A DNA stretch of 64,000 nt, from contig NZ_MRYI01000003.1 in assembly GCF_002260525.1 (NCBI RefSeq), positions 186,001-250,000 of the forward strand, read 5' to 3'. Below are positions 16,056 through 25,521 of the stretch, one piece after another (the first letter of the stretch is position 1; the number at the start of each line of letters is the position of its first letter). The position numbers and the translations under genes are program-made. The notes below the pieces were generated by a model. That model saw nothing but the letters and a program-made list of their open reading frames with translations. It was not told the origin of the DNA and searched no databases. Origin of the DNA: Hahella sp. CCB-MM4. GTDB lineage: Bacteria; Pseudomonadota; Gammaproteobacteria; Pseudomonadales; Oleiphilaceae.

Positions 16056-16071
16056 CGGCACGCGTATTGCA
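16056..16071 (+). promoter_or_regulatory. Sigma-54 promoter for flgA
   Basis: CGGCACGCGTATTGCA has the GG (16057-16058) and GC (16069-16070) elements exactly ten bases apart and matches the GGCACG-N4-TTGCA consensus. It lies about 95 bp before the flgA start. Sigma-54 (RpoN/FleQ) control of the flgA class is known in related flagellar systems. Confidence 0.75.
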
Positions 16072-16165
16072 TTCTTACTTGCTAAACGGCACTTGAATGA
16101 CATTAAACGCCAATATTTTGACCCCGGCAGCGGGCTCCGAAGCTTTACTAAGCATAGGACAAAAA

Positions 16166-16897
16166 ATGAAATTTCGCATATCCACGATTTATTCGATGGT
16201 GATATTTATTTGCTCACTGTCAGCACAGGCATCAAGCACCGCAAACACCCAGGCTTTTCCGGTCTGGCAGCAACAGATTTCAGTAGCCGTTGACGAATTT
16301 ATGTCTTCCTGGTCAACTCAGGCAAAAATCAACGATTACACTGAAATTGAGTATGAAATCGGCTCACTGGATCCACGCCTCAACCTTCCTCCCTGTCAGC
16401 AAACCCCAACCGTTGAAAGCAATAGGGAAGCGCGGGCGGGAAAGCTGACGGTCAAGGTGTCCTGTGACACCGGTAAGCCCTGGGGACTCTATGTTCCTCT
16501 AACCATTAAACGCATGCATCCCATTGTATTTATCGACAACACACTCCCCCGGATGTCCGCCATATCTGAAAGCGATCTGGTGATGAAAAAAGCCAATATT
16601 GACGAACTTGGTTATGGCTACTTCACCTCGATAGAGGATGCCACCGGAATGATTGCCCGCAGAACGCTAAATGCTGGAGAGCCCTTAATCCCCAATCAAG
16701 TGGAACCACCCAAGCTGGTGAACAAGGGTGATAGTGTACTGATCGAGGCGAGCAGCGCTTCTATTAGTGTTAAAATGCCCGGACTGGCAATGGCTGACGG
16801 CCGTAAAGGGCAGCAGATACCTGTAAAGAACACCCAGTCCCAACGACTGATCAGAGCCAAGGTCGTCGCGAGCGGCTTGGTTAAAGTCCCCCTTTAG
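16166..16897 (+). CDS. flgA: FlgA, flagellar P-ring assembly chaperone
   Basis: The start is placed at the ATG giving MKFRISTIYSMVIFICSLSA, a clear Sec signal peptide. The longer frame from 16097 would bury it. The mature protein shows the FlgA pattern: DPRLNLPPCQ early, VKVSCDTGKPWGLYVPL in the middle, ARRTLNAGEPLIPNQVE and the SAF-like C-terminal KGDSVLIEASSASISV. FlgA is a periplasmic chaperone for FlgI. It precedes flgM-flgN, as in most polar-flagellate gammaproteobacteria. Confidence 0.93.
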   Translation: MKFRISTIYSMVIFICSLSAQASSTANTQAFPVWQQQISVAVDEFMSSWSTQAKINDYTEIEYEIGSLDPRLNLPPCQQTPTVESNREARAGKLTVKVSCDTGKPWGLYVPLTIKRMHPIVFIDNTLPRMSAISESDLVMKKANIDELGYGYFTSIEDATGMIARRTLNAGEPLIPNQVEPPKLVNKGDSVLIEASSASISVKMPGLAMADGRKGQQIPVKNTQSQRLIRAKVVASGLVKVPL

Positions 16898-16944
16898 AAT
16901 ATTCGGCCTTAAACCTCAAATGAGCGTTTAGCATAAAAAAGTGC

Positions 16945-16971
16945 TAAAGTTTCTTGAGCAGAGGTCGATAC
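16945..16971 (+). promoter_or_regulatory. Sigma-28 promoter for flgM-flgN
   Basis: TAAA (16945-16948), exactly 15 bases, then GTCGATAC (16964-16971) matches the FliA consensus TAAA-N15-GCCGATAA at all but two positions of the -10 element. It lies 47 bp before the flgM ATG, so FliA would drive expression of its own anti-sigma factor, a known feedback. Confidence 0.8.
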
Positions 16972-17017
16972 AGTAATCAGACAGTTACCAAATTTAGTGA
17001 TTTGAGAGTGTAAGTCC

Positions 17018-17332
17018 ATGAATATCAAAGGAGTAGGCTCTCCCCCGGTCAATGACCTTAAGGCCAGGGAAAGTTTAAAAAATGCCGAGAAGCCTGCGGA
17101 CAACCCGCAACAGGCCAAGACCGATGCACCTGCAGCGACCAAGAGCGGAGAGACTGTACAGCTCAGTTCTGAAGCTCAAGGCATTCGCAAAGTAGAGCAG
17201 GAACTGGCCAAGCTTCCAGATGTGGACAATGAACGCGTTGCCAAGATCAAGCAGGCGCTCGAAGATGGCAGCTACAATATTAACCCCCGCAGTGTGGCAG
17301 AGAAATTGCTTGGTTTAGATCAGGAATTCTGA
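17018..17332 (+). CDS. flgM: FlgM, anti-sigma-28 factor
   Basis: The 104-residue protein has the family layout: a polar, disordered N-terminal half (residues 1-45) and a helical C-terminal half binding FliA, with VQLSSEAQGIRKVEQELAKL, then VAKIKQALEDGSYNI and the closing RSVAEKLLGL. FlgM holds sigma-28 inactive until it is exported through the completed hook-basal body. It lies between flgA and flgN. Confidence 0.95.
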   Translation: MNIKGVGSPPVNDLKARESLKNAEKPADNPQQAKTDAPAATKSGETVQLSSEAQGIRKVEQELAKLPDVDNERVAKIKQALEDGSYNINPRSVAEKLLGLDQEF

Positions 17333-17351
17333 TTAACACTGTGAGGGCACT

Positions 17352-17816
17352 ATGTCCGCTGATCTCAAAACCTTTTCTGACCTGTTGAGAAAAGATCTCG
17401 ATACACTCATCCAACTTGATGAACTCCTGACACAGGAACGCACTTCACTGGAGAATAACCAGATGGAGGAGTTGGGTGAGCTACTCGAAGCCAAAAAACC
17501 TCTCCTCATACAAATCCAGCAACACGCACGAGAAAGAACCGAGTGGATCAAGAACACCAAGATCCCCAAGGCAAAGCTTTTCGACCTTCTCGAGCAAAAA
17601 GCACCTCCTGTCATGGCCTCATTTCGGGAATGTGAGCAAAGACTGCGGGAAATCAAACAGAAGAACGATGTGAACGGCCAGATTATCGCCCGCTCGCAGC
17701 AGCGCGTCGTGAGACTCATGCAAATCATCCGTGGTCAGAGCCAACAAGCTCAACTTTATGGCCAAAACGGCACCACCGACGCTTACGGCAGCAAACAAAC
17801 TCTCGCTCAAGCCTAA
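17352..17816 (+). CDS. flgN: FlgN, hook-associated protein chaperone
   Basis: The 154-residue, almost wholly helical protein starts 19 bp after flgM with GAGGG upstream. It has the FlgN pattern: a heptad-rich LIQLDELLTQERTSLEN, a middle charged helix and a C-terminal segment ending in a Gln/Ala-rich tail. FlgN is the cytosolic export chaperone of FlgK and FlgL. Confidence 0.92.
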   Translation: MSADLKTFSDLLRKDLDTLIQLDELLTQERTSLENNQMEELGELLEAKKPLLIQIQQHARERTEWIKNTKIPKAKLFDLLEQKAPPVMASFRECEQRLREIKQKNDVNGQIIARSQQRVVRLMQIIRGQSQQAQLYGQNGTTDAYGSKQTLAQA

Positions 17817-17889
17817 CCGGTTACCGGCATAAAGATGCCGCATCTTCGACAGGATTTACCGCTGGGCGGAAAAAATCACCCGCAAATGA

Positions 17890-17923
17890 AAACGGTCTGA
17901 CAGACAACTCTGTCAGACCGTTT
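17890..17923. terminator. Bidirectional terminator between flgN and acs
   Basis: The arms AAACGGTCTGACAG and CTGTCAGACCGTTT with a six-base loop sit between the two convergent genes. T-runs are short on both sides, but the stem is long and perfect. Confidence 0.75.
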
Positions 17924-17960
17924 CAACTAGCTGCTTTTATCAAGATTCAACTATCAGCGT

Positions 17961-19913
17961 TCAACCGGTGGCACGGTTCCGGATCAGGTCGTCGACGACC
18001 GATGGATCAGCCAGAGTTGATGTATCCCCCAACGCATCAGTTTCATCTGCCGCGATTTTACGGAGAATCCGACGCATGATCTTACCGGATCGGGTTTTCG
18101 GCAGACCTGGAGCAAACTGGATGACATCAGGTGTGGCAATGGGGCCAATTTCCTTCCGCACCATTTGCTTTAGCTCATTCAACAATTCATCTGAACCGTC
18201 GAACCCAACCGTCAAAGTAACATAAGCGTAGATCCCCTGCCCTTTGATATCGTGCGGGAACCCGACAACAGCCGCTTCCGCTACCGCGTCATGCTCCACC
18301 AGAGCGCTTTCAACCTCAGCCGTTCCCAAGCGGTGACCTGAGACATTCAGAACATCATCAACCCTACCGGTAATCCAGTAATAACCATCTTCATCACGAC
18401 GGGCTCCGTCGCCGGTGAAATAGGTTCCCGGATAAGTGGAAAAGTAGGTCTGAACAAAGCGTTCATGATCACCGTATACAGTTCTCATTTGGCCCGGCCA
18501 ACTGTCCAGCATGACCAGGTTACCTTCTGCCGCACCTTCCAGAGGGTTACCCTCATTGTCTACCAGTGCAGGCTGCACTCCGAAGAATGGACGTGTTGCC
18601 GAACCAGGTTTCAGCTCAGTAGCCCCCGGCAACGGAGTAATCAGAATCCCGCCGGTTTCCGTTTGCCACCAGGTATCTACAATCGGACAACGGTTGTCGC
18701 CCACAACGTCGTAGTACCAATCCCAGGCTTCGGGATTAATTGGCTCTCCAACGGTCCCCAGCAGTTTCAGTGTTGACCGGGAATATTTCTTCACCGGCTC
18801 GTCACCCAACCTCATCAAAGCCCGAATGGCGGTTGGTGCAGTATAGAAGATATTAACCTTGTGCTTGTCGACCACCTGCCAGCACCGGGAAGCATCCGGA
18901 TAATTGGGCACACCCTCGAACATCAGAGTGATCGCTCCATTGGCAAGAGGTCCGTAAACGATATAGCTGTGACCGGTAATCCAGCCAACGTCAGCAGTAC
19001 ACCAGTAAATATCTCCTTCTTTGTAATCAAAGACGTACTGGTGTGTCATGGAGGCATACACCATGTAGCCACCGGTGGTATGCATCACCCCTTTCGGTTT
19101 GCCAGTGGAACCGGAAGTGTAAAGGATAAACAGCGGATCTTCCGCAGACATTTCTTCCGGCGGGCATTCGGCCGGCATACTGGCAATAGCCTCTTGATAC
19201 CAGACATCACGACCGGCATCCCAGCTCACATCATTTCCGGTACGTTTAACCACTAGAACCTTATCGACTGACTCGCCCTGACCTTCAACAATTTTGACGG
19301 CAGCATCCACATTTTTCTTCAGCGGAACAATTCTGCCACCCCTGACACCTTCGTCAGCGGTGATCACATAACGGGATTTACAGTCTTCAATCCTGCCCGC
19401 CAGGGCCTCGGGTGAAAATCCACCGAATACAACCGAGTGAGGAGCACCAATTCGCGCACAAGCCAACATGGCCACCGACGCTTCAGGAATCATCGGCATG
19501 TAGATCGTGACCACATCCCCTTTCCTGACGCCCATTTCTTTCAGAGCATTGGCACATTTACAGACCTGATCGTACAACTCCTGGTAGGTAATGGTCGCGT
19601 CCTGATCAGGCTCATCGCCTTCCCAGATAATGGCTGTCTGGTCGGCTCTTTGTGGCAGGTGACGATCAAGGCAGTTGTAGCTGGCGTTCAGGGTTCCATC
19701 ATAAAACCACTTGATATGCAGATCGCTTTGATCATAGCTGACATCCTTCACCTGAGTGTAAGGCTTAATCCAGTCTATGCGGGTAGCGTGTTGACGCCAG
19801 AAACCGTCCGGGTTCTCGACTGATTCCTGATACATCCGCTGATAAGTGGCATCATCCGCCCAGGCTTGCTTCGCGATTTCCTGAGGCACGGGGTGTTTTG
19901 CATGTGTACTCAT
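17961..19913 (-). CDS. acs: Acetyl-CoA synthetase (AMP-forming)
   Basis: The start is the ATG giving [18 protein letters not shown], preceded by AGAGGGAGAG, for 650 residues (652 in Escherichia coli). Adenylate-forming motifs are present: [29 protein letters not shown] and [16 protein letters not shown]. The C-terminal [15 protein letters not shown] contains the lysine that Pat acetylates to inactivate Acs. It converts acetate, ATP and CoA to acetyl-CoA. The probable acetylase and a deacetylase-family gene lie within 4.2 kb. Confidence 0.97.
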   Translation of the reverse strand: MSTHAKHPVPQEIAKQAWADDATYQRMYQESVENPDGFWRQHATRIDWIKPYTQVKDVSYDQSDLHIKWFYDGTLNASYNCLDRHLPQRADQTAIIWEGDEPDQDATITYQELYDQVCKCANALKEMGVRKGDVVTIYMPMIPEASVAMLACARIGAPHSVVFGGFSPEALAGRIEDCKSRYVITADEGVRGGRIVPLKKNVDAAVKIVEGQGESVDKVLVVKRTGNDVSWDAGRDVWYQEAIASMPAECPPEEMSAEDPLFILYTSGSTGKPKGVMHTTGGYMVYASMTHQYVFDYKEGDIYWCTADVGWITGHSYIVYGPLANGAITLMFEGVPNYPDASRCWQVVDKHKVNIFYTAPTAIRALMRLGDEPVKKYSRSTLKLLGTVGEPINPEAWDWYYDVVGDNRCPIVDTWWQTETGGILITPLPGATELKPGSATRPFFGVQPALVDNEGNPLEGAAEGNLVMLDSWPGQMRTVYGDHERFVQTYFSTYPGTYFTGDGARRDEDGYYWITGRVDDVLNVSGHRLGTAEVESALVEHDAVAEAAVVGFPHDIKGQGIYAYVTLTVGFDGSDELLNELKQMVRKEIGPIATPDVIQFAPGLPKTRSGKIMRRILRKIAADETDALGDTSTLADPSVVDDLIRNRATG

Positions 19914-20214
19914 ACTCTCCCTCTCTTTGTTGTGATTCTTATACGTATTTCTAACTATTTTTCGTCCTAGTTTATCCCGTGGGGCACTCAAATGGTGGCA
20001 TCTAATACTAAGGGAGAAGTTCTCTCAATGTAAGAACACGAAAGTTAATCTTCCTCAATGTCCCCCTGAGCCATTTTCCAAACACTTCCAAAGGCCGGCG
20101 TGATCCCCCATAATGCCAGCCCTTTATCCTGGTATCGCCCCGTCAGATTCACAGAAATCTACCGGGCAATCCCTTTACCTGTTCAATTTTATAATCAGGA
20201 TCAGTAAGTTACAG
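19914..20214. other. Divergent intergenic region acs / rdgC
   Basis: These 301 bp separate divergent starts. No sigma-54 element or clear CRP-type palindrome could be assigned. Plausible coding frames here are upstream extensions of acs and rdgC that lack start signals. Confidence 0.4.
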
Positions 20215-21141
20215 ATGTTATTCAAAAACGCCATTATTTACCGGTTTACCAAAGCGATTCCCTGGCCCGAAGAAGAACTTGCCGCGGCACTGGCCGAGCA
20301 CAGCTTTACTCCCTGCCAGGCCAATGACACCTACCGTCTCGGCTGGGTTGCTCCAGCTCCGCTGATCAGCAGAGACGAACTGGTCTACCAGAACGGCCGC
20401 TATCTTCTGTTGACCCTGAAAAAAGAGGAAAAGATTCTTCCTGCCAGTGTCATCAAGGAAGAAATCGAAGAAAGAGCTCAGGAAATTGAAGAAAGAGAGC
20501 AGCGTAAACTGCGCAAAAAGGAAAAACAGGAACTGAAGGAACAGGTCGTTGCAGTTTTGTTGCCTAAAGCGTTTACCCGCTCCAAACTGGTATCCGCCTA
20601 CATAGACCTGGAAGACGGGCTGCTGGTAGTAGACACCTCCTCCGGCACTAAAGCAGACGAGTTTACCTCATTCCTGCGCCAGACAATGGGCACTCTGCCC
20701 ATCCGCTTTGTTGCATTAAATGAAGCCCCTGCGGTGCACTTTTCCAACTGGGTTAAAACCGATGATTCTCCCACACCATTCATCATGGGCGATCACTGCG
20801 AACTGCGTTCCGGTGACGGCACTGACACGGTCATTCGCTGCAAAGGCACAGAATCTCTGACTGACGCCATATCCAACCATATTGATGCCGGTATGCAGGT
20901 TACGCAGCTTTCCCTGGAATGGGATGACAAAATCAGCTTTGTCGCTGTAGATGACTTCCAGCTCAAGCGCATTAAATATCTCGACACCTTCCAGGAAAAA
21001 TTGAATGAAGGTGGCGAGGAAGAGGCAGCTGCTCGTTTTGAAGCAGACTTCAGTCTAATGACTCTGGAGTTCTCAAGACTGTTCAAGGACCTAACCTCGG
21101 TTCTCGGTGGCGAAGACATGTCTGCCGTCGTTCAGGACTAG
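20215..21141 (+). CDS. rdgC: RdgC, recombination-associated DNA-binding protein
   Basis: The start is the ATG giving MLFKNAIIYRF, the conserved RdgC N-terminus, for 308 residues (303 in Escherichia coli). The coiled-coil gate region is visible at about 80-120 (KEEIEERAQEIEEREQRK), followed by VVAVLLPKAF. RdgC forms a ring dimer on duplex DNA and restrains RecA-dependent recombination. It converges on pat and shares a hairpin terminator with it. Confidence 0.95.
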   Translation: MLFKNAIIYRFTKAIPWPEEELAAALAEHSFTPCQANDTYRLGWVAPAPLISRDELVYQNGRYLLLTLKKEEKILPASVIKEEIEERAQEIEEREQRKLRKKEKQELKEQVVAVLLPKAFTRSKLVSAYIDLEDGLLVVDTSSGTKADEFTSFLRQTMGTLPIRFVALNEAPAVHFSNWVKTDDSPTPFIMGDHCELRSGDGTDTVIRCKGTESLTDAISNHIDAGMQVTQLSLEWDDKISFVAVDDFQLKRIKYLDTFQEKLNEGGEEEAAARFEADFSLMTLEFSRLFKDLTSVLGGEDMSAVVQD

Positions 21142-21149
21142 CTCATTAC

Positions 21150-21174
21150 ACGGGGCGCATCATTTGCGCCCCGT
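21150..21174. terminator. Shared terminator of rdgC and pat
   Basis: The arms ACGGGGCGCA and TGCGCCCCGT with a five-base loop. The 3' arm overlaps the last codons of the minus-strand pat gene, whose stop is at 21160. Confidence 0.75.
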
Positions 21175-23901
21175 TAGCACCCTCAACCGCTCTGCCTGCC
21201 ATTCATCCGGCGTATTTAAAGGCAAACGCAGCGCCATCACTTCCTCTTCATCATCGTACCTGACCGCAAACCCCAACTTCTGAGCCAGTGCCAGCATAGG
21301 CCGATTATCCGGTAAAACACTTCCGACCATTTCGATGGTGCCGCGCTCGGTGCAGTACTCAATGATTTTTCTCATCATCACCCAACCCAGACGCTCGCCT
21401 TTCATATCGTCCCGCACAATGATGGCAAATTCTGAGTACAGGTTGTCCGGATCCGTCCAGGCCCTGACAATCCCCAGCGCCTCTTCCGTTCCGTTATCAT
21501 GTTGCGCCATGGCGACAAATGCCATTTCCCGGTCATAGTCAATCTGCAGCATCTGCACCATTTCATCGTGGCTAAAGTTCTTACGGTAATGAAAATAGCG
21601 ATAACGAATAGATTCCGGAGATAACCGGGAGTGAAAATCGATCTGATTCGGCTCATCTTCACCCCGCACAGGACGAAGCTCCACCCTGCGCTTGGATTTC
21701 GGCAACAGAATCCATTCTCTGAGTTCCTGAGGATACGGGAGAATAGCCGGCTTCATCGGTGCCCCTAACTCAGCCATAGCATTTACCGCGACCGCGCCAC
21801 TGCGATCAAAATACAGCGGTAGGATTTCAAGAGTTTTGATTTCCGGGATATCCATGGTGATCTGGGAAAGCAGAACCAGGGTTTCGCATACTTTATTGAT
21901 GTCCTGTTCAGGCCTGTAGCTGAAATCAAGTAGCAACCGATACATATAAGTCTGGGCAAGCAGATCCCGGGCGAGCACCATATTCAAAGGGGGCAATGCC
22001 ACTCGCCTGTCGGCCACGACGTTAATGGTGGCACCACTGGCACCGCAAAACATCAATGGCCCGAATACAGGATCCCTGGTCACCCCCAGACTGAACCCCA
22101 CACCACCAACGGATTGAAAACTCGGATGCACGGCAAATCCCATGTAGCCGCTTTCAGGAAAATGCTCCCGATAACTCTTTAACAGAAACTGACAGGATTC
22201 GCGGATGGATTTTTCCTCCACTAAGCCTTTCACCCTTCCCCGAATTCGGCCCCGTCCGGTATTCTCCATGGCGAAAGGCTTGCAGGCTTCTTCATGAAGT
22301 ATCCGCACATCTACCGGCACATTCAGCTCACGGGCAAGCTCCACTACCTGCTCTTCCGTATCACAGTAGTGAGTATCCAGCATCGGCACGCCATAGGTCT
22401 GCAGTAGATCCCGAACTTCCTCATTGGTGAGTATTCTTCTGCCAGAACCATAAATCGCCTGAATATTTTTCCTCGCCTTGGTCCGATCCACTTGAGGGTC
22501 CGTGTATGACTCAGGAGTTTCTCTCAGCACTCTCTGGCCACGCTGGTGATTGGCCATATGCATAAAGGCTTTCACTGCTTTATCGGGCGTTGAGTAGGTA
22601 GGAACACCCCGATCGAAAAAAGCATCCCTGGCATCCTGAACGGTGCTGTGCCCGAGCCAGCAGGTGAATACATTCAAGTGTGTACGTGTCGAGAACTGAA
22701 TTACTGCATCCGCCACTTGCAGACTATCCTCCGTGAGAGAAGGCGCAAACAGCACCAACACATTGGACACATGGGGATCCCGGCTTAATATGGCCAACAC
22801 CTGCTCATATAGCTGTGGCCCAGCATCATAATTCAAGTCGATGGGGTTTTTCCGTGTCCAATAAGGAGGCAGGAGCTTCGCCAGCTCACTCACGGTTTCC
22901 GGCGACAGAGTCCCAAGCTCTCCTTTCAGGGAAGCCAGCCTGTCCACAGCCAAGACGCCGGGCCCGGTACCGTTGGTAATGATGTGCAGCGGCTCACTAC
23001 GAACCGCTTTCATGCGGGTCATGGTTTCCAGCGCATCAAACATCTCATCGCTACCGTTAACCCTCAGAACCCCTGCACGCCTCAGGACTGCGTCATAAAT
23101 CTTATCGCCATCAACAATACCCGGTGGCAACTCTACCGGCGCCCATTGGGAAGCCGGCGTTCTTCCACTTTTTACCGCAATTACCGGCTTCCCCCGGGAA
23201 ACAGCCCGGACAGCGGAAATAAATCTCCGCGGCGACGTAATGTTTTCGATATGCAGCAGTATCGCTTTCGTATTTCTATCCTGAGCCAGGTAATCGATCA
23301 GATCATCCAGATCAATATCAATACTGTCGCCTAGAGTCGTAAGATGGGAAAATCCGATACCACGGCTGAACGCCCAGTCGATAATACCGCTGGCCAGAGT
23401 TCCCGACTGACCGATATAGGCGATTTTCCCAGGCAGAATCCCCATGTGCATGTAGGTCGCATTTATATTGTTGTGTGGCACCATCACTCCAATGGTTTCC
23501 GGCCCCAGCACACGAATCCCCGTCTCCTTCGCCACCTCCTGAACCGAATACATCAGCGGCCGGCCGCTTCGACTATGAGTCCTCGAAAGTCCGCCGGTCA
23601 GGATCATGGCGGTCTTGATTCGCTTCTGCGCCAGCTGCCTGACCAGCATTGGTACGGTTTCCGGAGGGGTGCAAATAATCGCGAGGTCGGGCTTAAAGGG
23701 CAGTTGACCGACTTTCTTAACGCAGGGAATACCATGGATATTGTTGTAGCCGCGTTCATTAACGACGACCAGCTTGCCGCCATAGTCCGTAGACATCAGG
23801 TTCCGTAGCACCATCCCCCCTAAACTGTTGGAGCGCTCAGATGCCCCCAGAATGGCAATGGATTTTGGCTTGAACAGTGCCTCAAGATGCCTGGTACTCA
23901 A
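21160..23901 (-). CDS. Pat/YfiQ-type protein lysine acetyltransferase (NDP-CoA ligase-like plus GNAT)
   Basis: The 913-residue protein has a CoA-binding domain (about 5-130, KSIAILGASERSNSLGG), a succinyl-CoA-ligase-like part (about 150-470, YIGQSGTLASGIIDWA and GDSIDIDLDDLIDYL), an ATP-grasp-like region (about 490-715) and a C-terminal GNAT domain (about 740-905, FAIIVRDDMKGERLGWVMM). This is the Salmonella Pat/E. coli YfiQ (886 residues) architecture. Pat acetylates and inactivates Acs using acetyl-CoA. Its position near acs and a deacetylase-family gene supports that role. The ligase-like part is normally inactive in this family. Confidence 0.9.
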   Translation of the reverse strand: MSTRHLEALFKPKSIAILGASERSNSLGGMVLRNLMSTDYGGKLVVVNERGYNNIHGIPCVKKVGQLPFKPDLAIICTPPETVPMLVRQLAQKRIKTAMILTGGLSRTHSRSGRPLMYSVQEVAKETGIRVLGPETIGVMVPHNNINATYMHMGILPGKIAYIGQSGTLASGIIDWAFSRGIGFSHLTTLGDSIDIDLDDLIDYLAQDRNTKAILLHIENITSPRRFISAVRAVSRGKPVIAVKSGRTPASQWAPVELPPGIVDGDKIYDAVLRRAGVLRVNGSDEMFDALETMTRMKAVRSEPLHIITNGTGPGVLAVDRLASLKGELGTLSPETVSELAKLLPPYWTRKNPIDLNYDAGPQLYEQVLAILSRDPHVSNVLVLFAPSLTEDSLQVADAVIQFSTRTHLNVFTCWLGHSTVQDARDAFFDRGVPTYSTPDKAVKAFMHMANHQRGQRVLRETPESYTDPQVDRTKARKNIQAIYGSGRRILTNEEVRDLLQTYGVPMLDTHYCDTEEQVVELARELNVPVDVRILHEEACKPFAMENTGRGRIRGRVKGLVEEKSIRESCQFLLKSYREHFPESGYMGFAVHPSFQSVGGVGFSLGVTRDPVFGPLMFCGASGATINVVADRRVALPPLNMVLARDLLAQTYMYRLLLDFSYRPEQDINKVCETLVLLSQITMDIPEIKTLEILPLYFDRSGAVAVNAMAELGAPMKPAILPYPQELREWILLPKSKRRVELRPVRGEDEPNQIDFHSRLSPESIRYRYFHYRKNFSHDEMVQMLQIDYDREMAFVAMAQHDNGTEEALGIVRAWTDPDNLYSEFAIIVRDDMKGERLGWVMMRKIIEYCTERGTIEMVGSVLPDNRPMLALAQKLGFAVRYDDEEEVMALRLPLNTPDEWQAERLRVLTGRK

Positions 23902-24097
23902 CCCTATTCTCCTGTCAGATGAGTAATAATTTCTTTGACGTTAGTGTGAACGGCAGCTATTGGATAATGTATATCGCTAGAATGAACAAACTACTGATCG
24001 AAGTCAGCCCGGCATCATCATTATGTGATGATTTTGGTGTTTTTCTCTGCAGGCCTGATCATTTAGACTAGTTCTACAGACAAGGATTACAACAACG

Positions 24098-25021
24098 ATG
24101 AATACAGCATTTTTTTATCATCAGGACTGCACTCTTCATGATATGGGCAGCGGACATCCGGAAAGCCCGGCAAGAATAGAAGCGATACGCGAACGCCTTG
24201 AACACGCAGGAATGCTCGGCGAAATGCAGCAATTCCAGCCCAATGAAGCCGACCGAAAATATATCACCAACGTACATCCAGATCTTTACGTAAAGCAGCT
24301 GGAAGAGATGGACCCCGGCAAAGGCAGAGTCATGGTGGATCCGGATACGGCGCTGATGAAAGACTCCATACATGCAGCCTACCTGGCAGCAGGTGCTGCC
24401 GTTGAAGCCACTGATGCCGTCATGTCCGGCCAGGTGGATACCGCTTTCTGCGCTGTCAGACCTCCCGGTCATCATGCCGAACGCAGCAAGACTATGGGCT
24501 TTTGTTTCTTCAACAATATTGCGATTGCCGCCAGACATGCCATGGATTTCCACAACCTGGAGAGAGTTGCCATCATTGACTTCGACGTTCACCAGGGTAA
24601 CGGCACCATCGATATATTTCAGGATGATCCCAGGGTCCTGGTGTGCTCCAGCTTTGAGTACCCGCTTTACCCTTACAGCCACTTCAATGTTGACCGCCCC
24701 AACATTATCAACTCCCCACTGGAGGCTTATTCCAAAGGACTCCAGTTCCGGCGTACCGTAGAAAGGGATTGGTTTGCCCGCCTGCAGGACCACAAACCGC
24801 AGTTAATCCTGATCTCTGCTGGATTCGACGCCCATAAGGACGATCCTCTGGCGCATTTGGAACTTGAAGAAAAGGACTATCGCTGGGTAACCAACATGGT
24901 CATGGACGTAGCCAGGATGTATAGCCGGGGTCGGGTAGTATCAATGTTGGAAGGAGGCTACAACCTGAAAGCATTGGCAGCGAGCGTCGAAGCCCACCTG
25001 ACAGCGTTTTTGGAGAAATAA
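24098..25021 (+). CDS. Histone-deacetylase-family protein (acetoin utilisation/HdaH type)
   Basis: The 307-residue zinc hydrolase of the arginase/deacetylase superfamily has GHPESPARIEAI near residue 19, RPPGHHAE with the active-site His pair near 126, FDVHQGNGT with zinc ligands Asp and His near 167, and SAGFDAHKDDPL with the second zinc Asp near 246. SMLEGGYN near 287 supplies the catalytic Tyr. Such bacterial enzymes remove acetyl groups from polyamines or protein lysines. It is divergent from pat, 196 bp away, so it is a candidate reverse arm of the acetylation pair. The substrate is not shown by sequence. Confidence 0.88.
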   Translation: MNTAFFYHQDCTLHDMGSGHPESPARIEAIRERLEHAGMLGEMQQFQPNEADRKYITNVHPDLYVKQLEEMDPGKGRVMVDPDTALMKDSIHAAYLAAGAAVEATDAVMSGQVDTAFCAVRPPGHHAERSKTMGFCFFNNIAIAARHAMDFHNLERVAIIDFDVHQGNGTIDIFQDDPRVLVCSSFEYPLYPYSHFNVDRPNIINSPLEAYSKGLQFRRTVERDWFARLQDHKPQLILISAGFDAHKDDPLAHLELEEKDYRWVTNMVMDVARMYSRGRVVSMLEGGYNLKALAASVEAHLTAFLEK

Positions 25022-25038
25022 TTTAAGCTATGAAAACT

Positions 25039-25060
25039 CTGCCCGGAGAACTCCGGGCAG
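25039..25060. terminator. Hairpin terminator between convergent deacetylase and fliS genes
   Basis: The arms CTGCCCGGAG and CTCCGGGCAG are separated by two bases, between the stop codons of two convergent genes. Confidence 0.7.
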
Positions 25061-25081
25061 TAGCACGAGGTTTGTCAGAGG

Positions 25082-25477
25082 TTATACCAGAGCCTGTTCC
25101 AGCACTTCTTCACGAATGCCGTCCCATCCGCCCTTCACTTCTTTCAGGAGTCTTGCCACTTCATCCAGGGCTTCCAGATCATTACGCAGATTGGCTTGAA
25201 ACAGGCGGTATTCCATGTATTCGTACAATGCATCCAGACGCTCTGCCAGTTCACCACCTTTTTCTTTATCCAGAAATTCCCGAAGCCCACCGATAATCTC
25301 TACCGCCTTATTAATCAGACGATTCTTGCCCTCGATGTTCTTCAACTGGATTTGGGCTTTAGCCATGCTGATTCGCTCCAAGGCGCCATCAAGCAACAGC
25401 TGAATCAACTTGTGTGCATCAGCATCTACAATGCTGGTTTGCCGATTGACGCTTTGGTACTGATTTAATGCGTTCAT
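25082..25477 (-). CDS. fliS: FliS, flagellin export chaperone
   Basis: The 131-residue helical protein begins MNALNQYQSVNRQTSIVDAD and has the LIQLLLDGALERIS motif near residue 24, typical of FliS, which binds the flagellin C-terminus before export. It follows fliD by 44 bp on the same strand, the usual fliD-fliS pair. Confidence 0.95.
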   Translation of the reverse strand: MNALNQYQSVNRQTSIVDADAHKLIQLLLDGALERISMAKAQIQLKNIEGKNRLINKAVEIIGGLREFLDKEKGGELAERLDALYEYMEYRLFQANLRNDLEALDEVARLLKEVKGGWDGIREEVLEQALV

Positions 25478-25521
25478 GTTAAAACCTCGTGTAATACTCT
25501 ACTTCGAATCAGGTGTATCAC

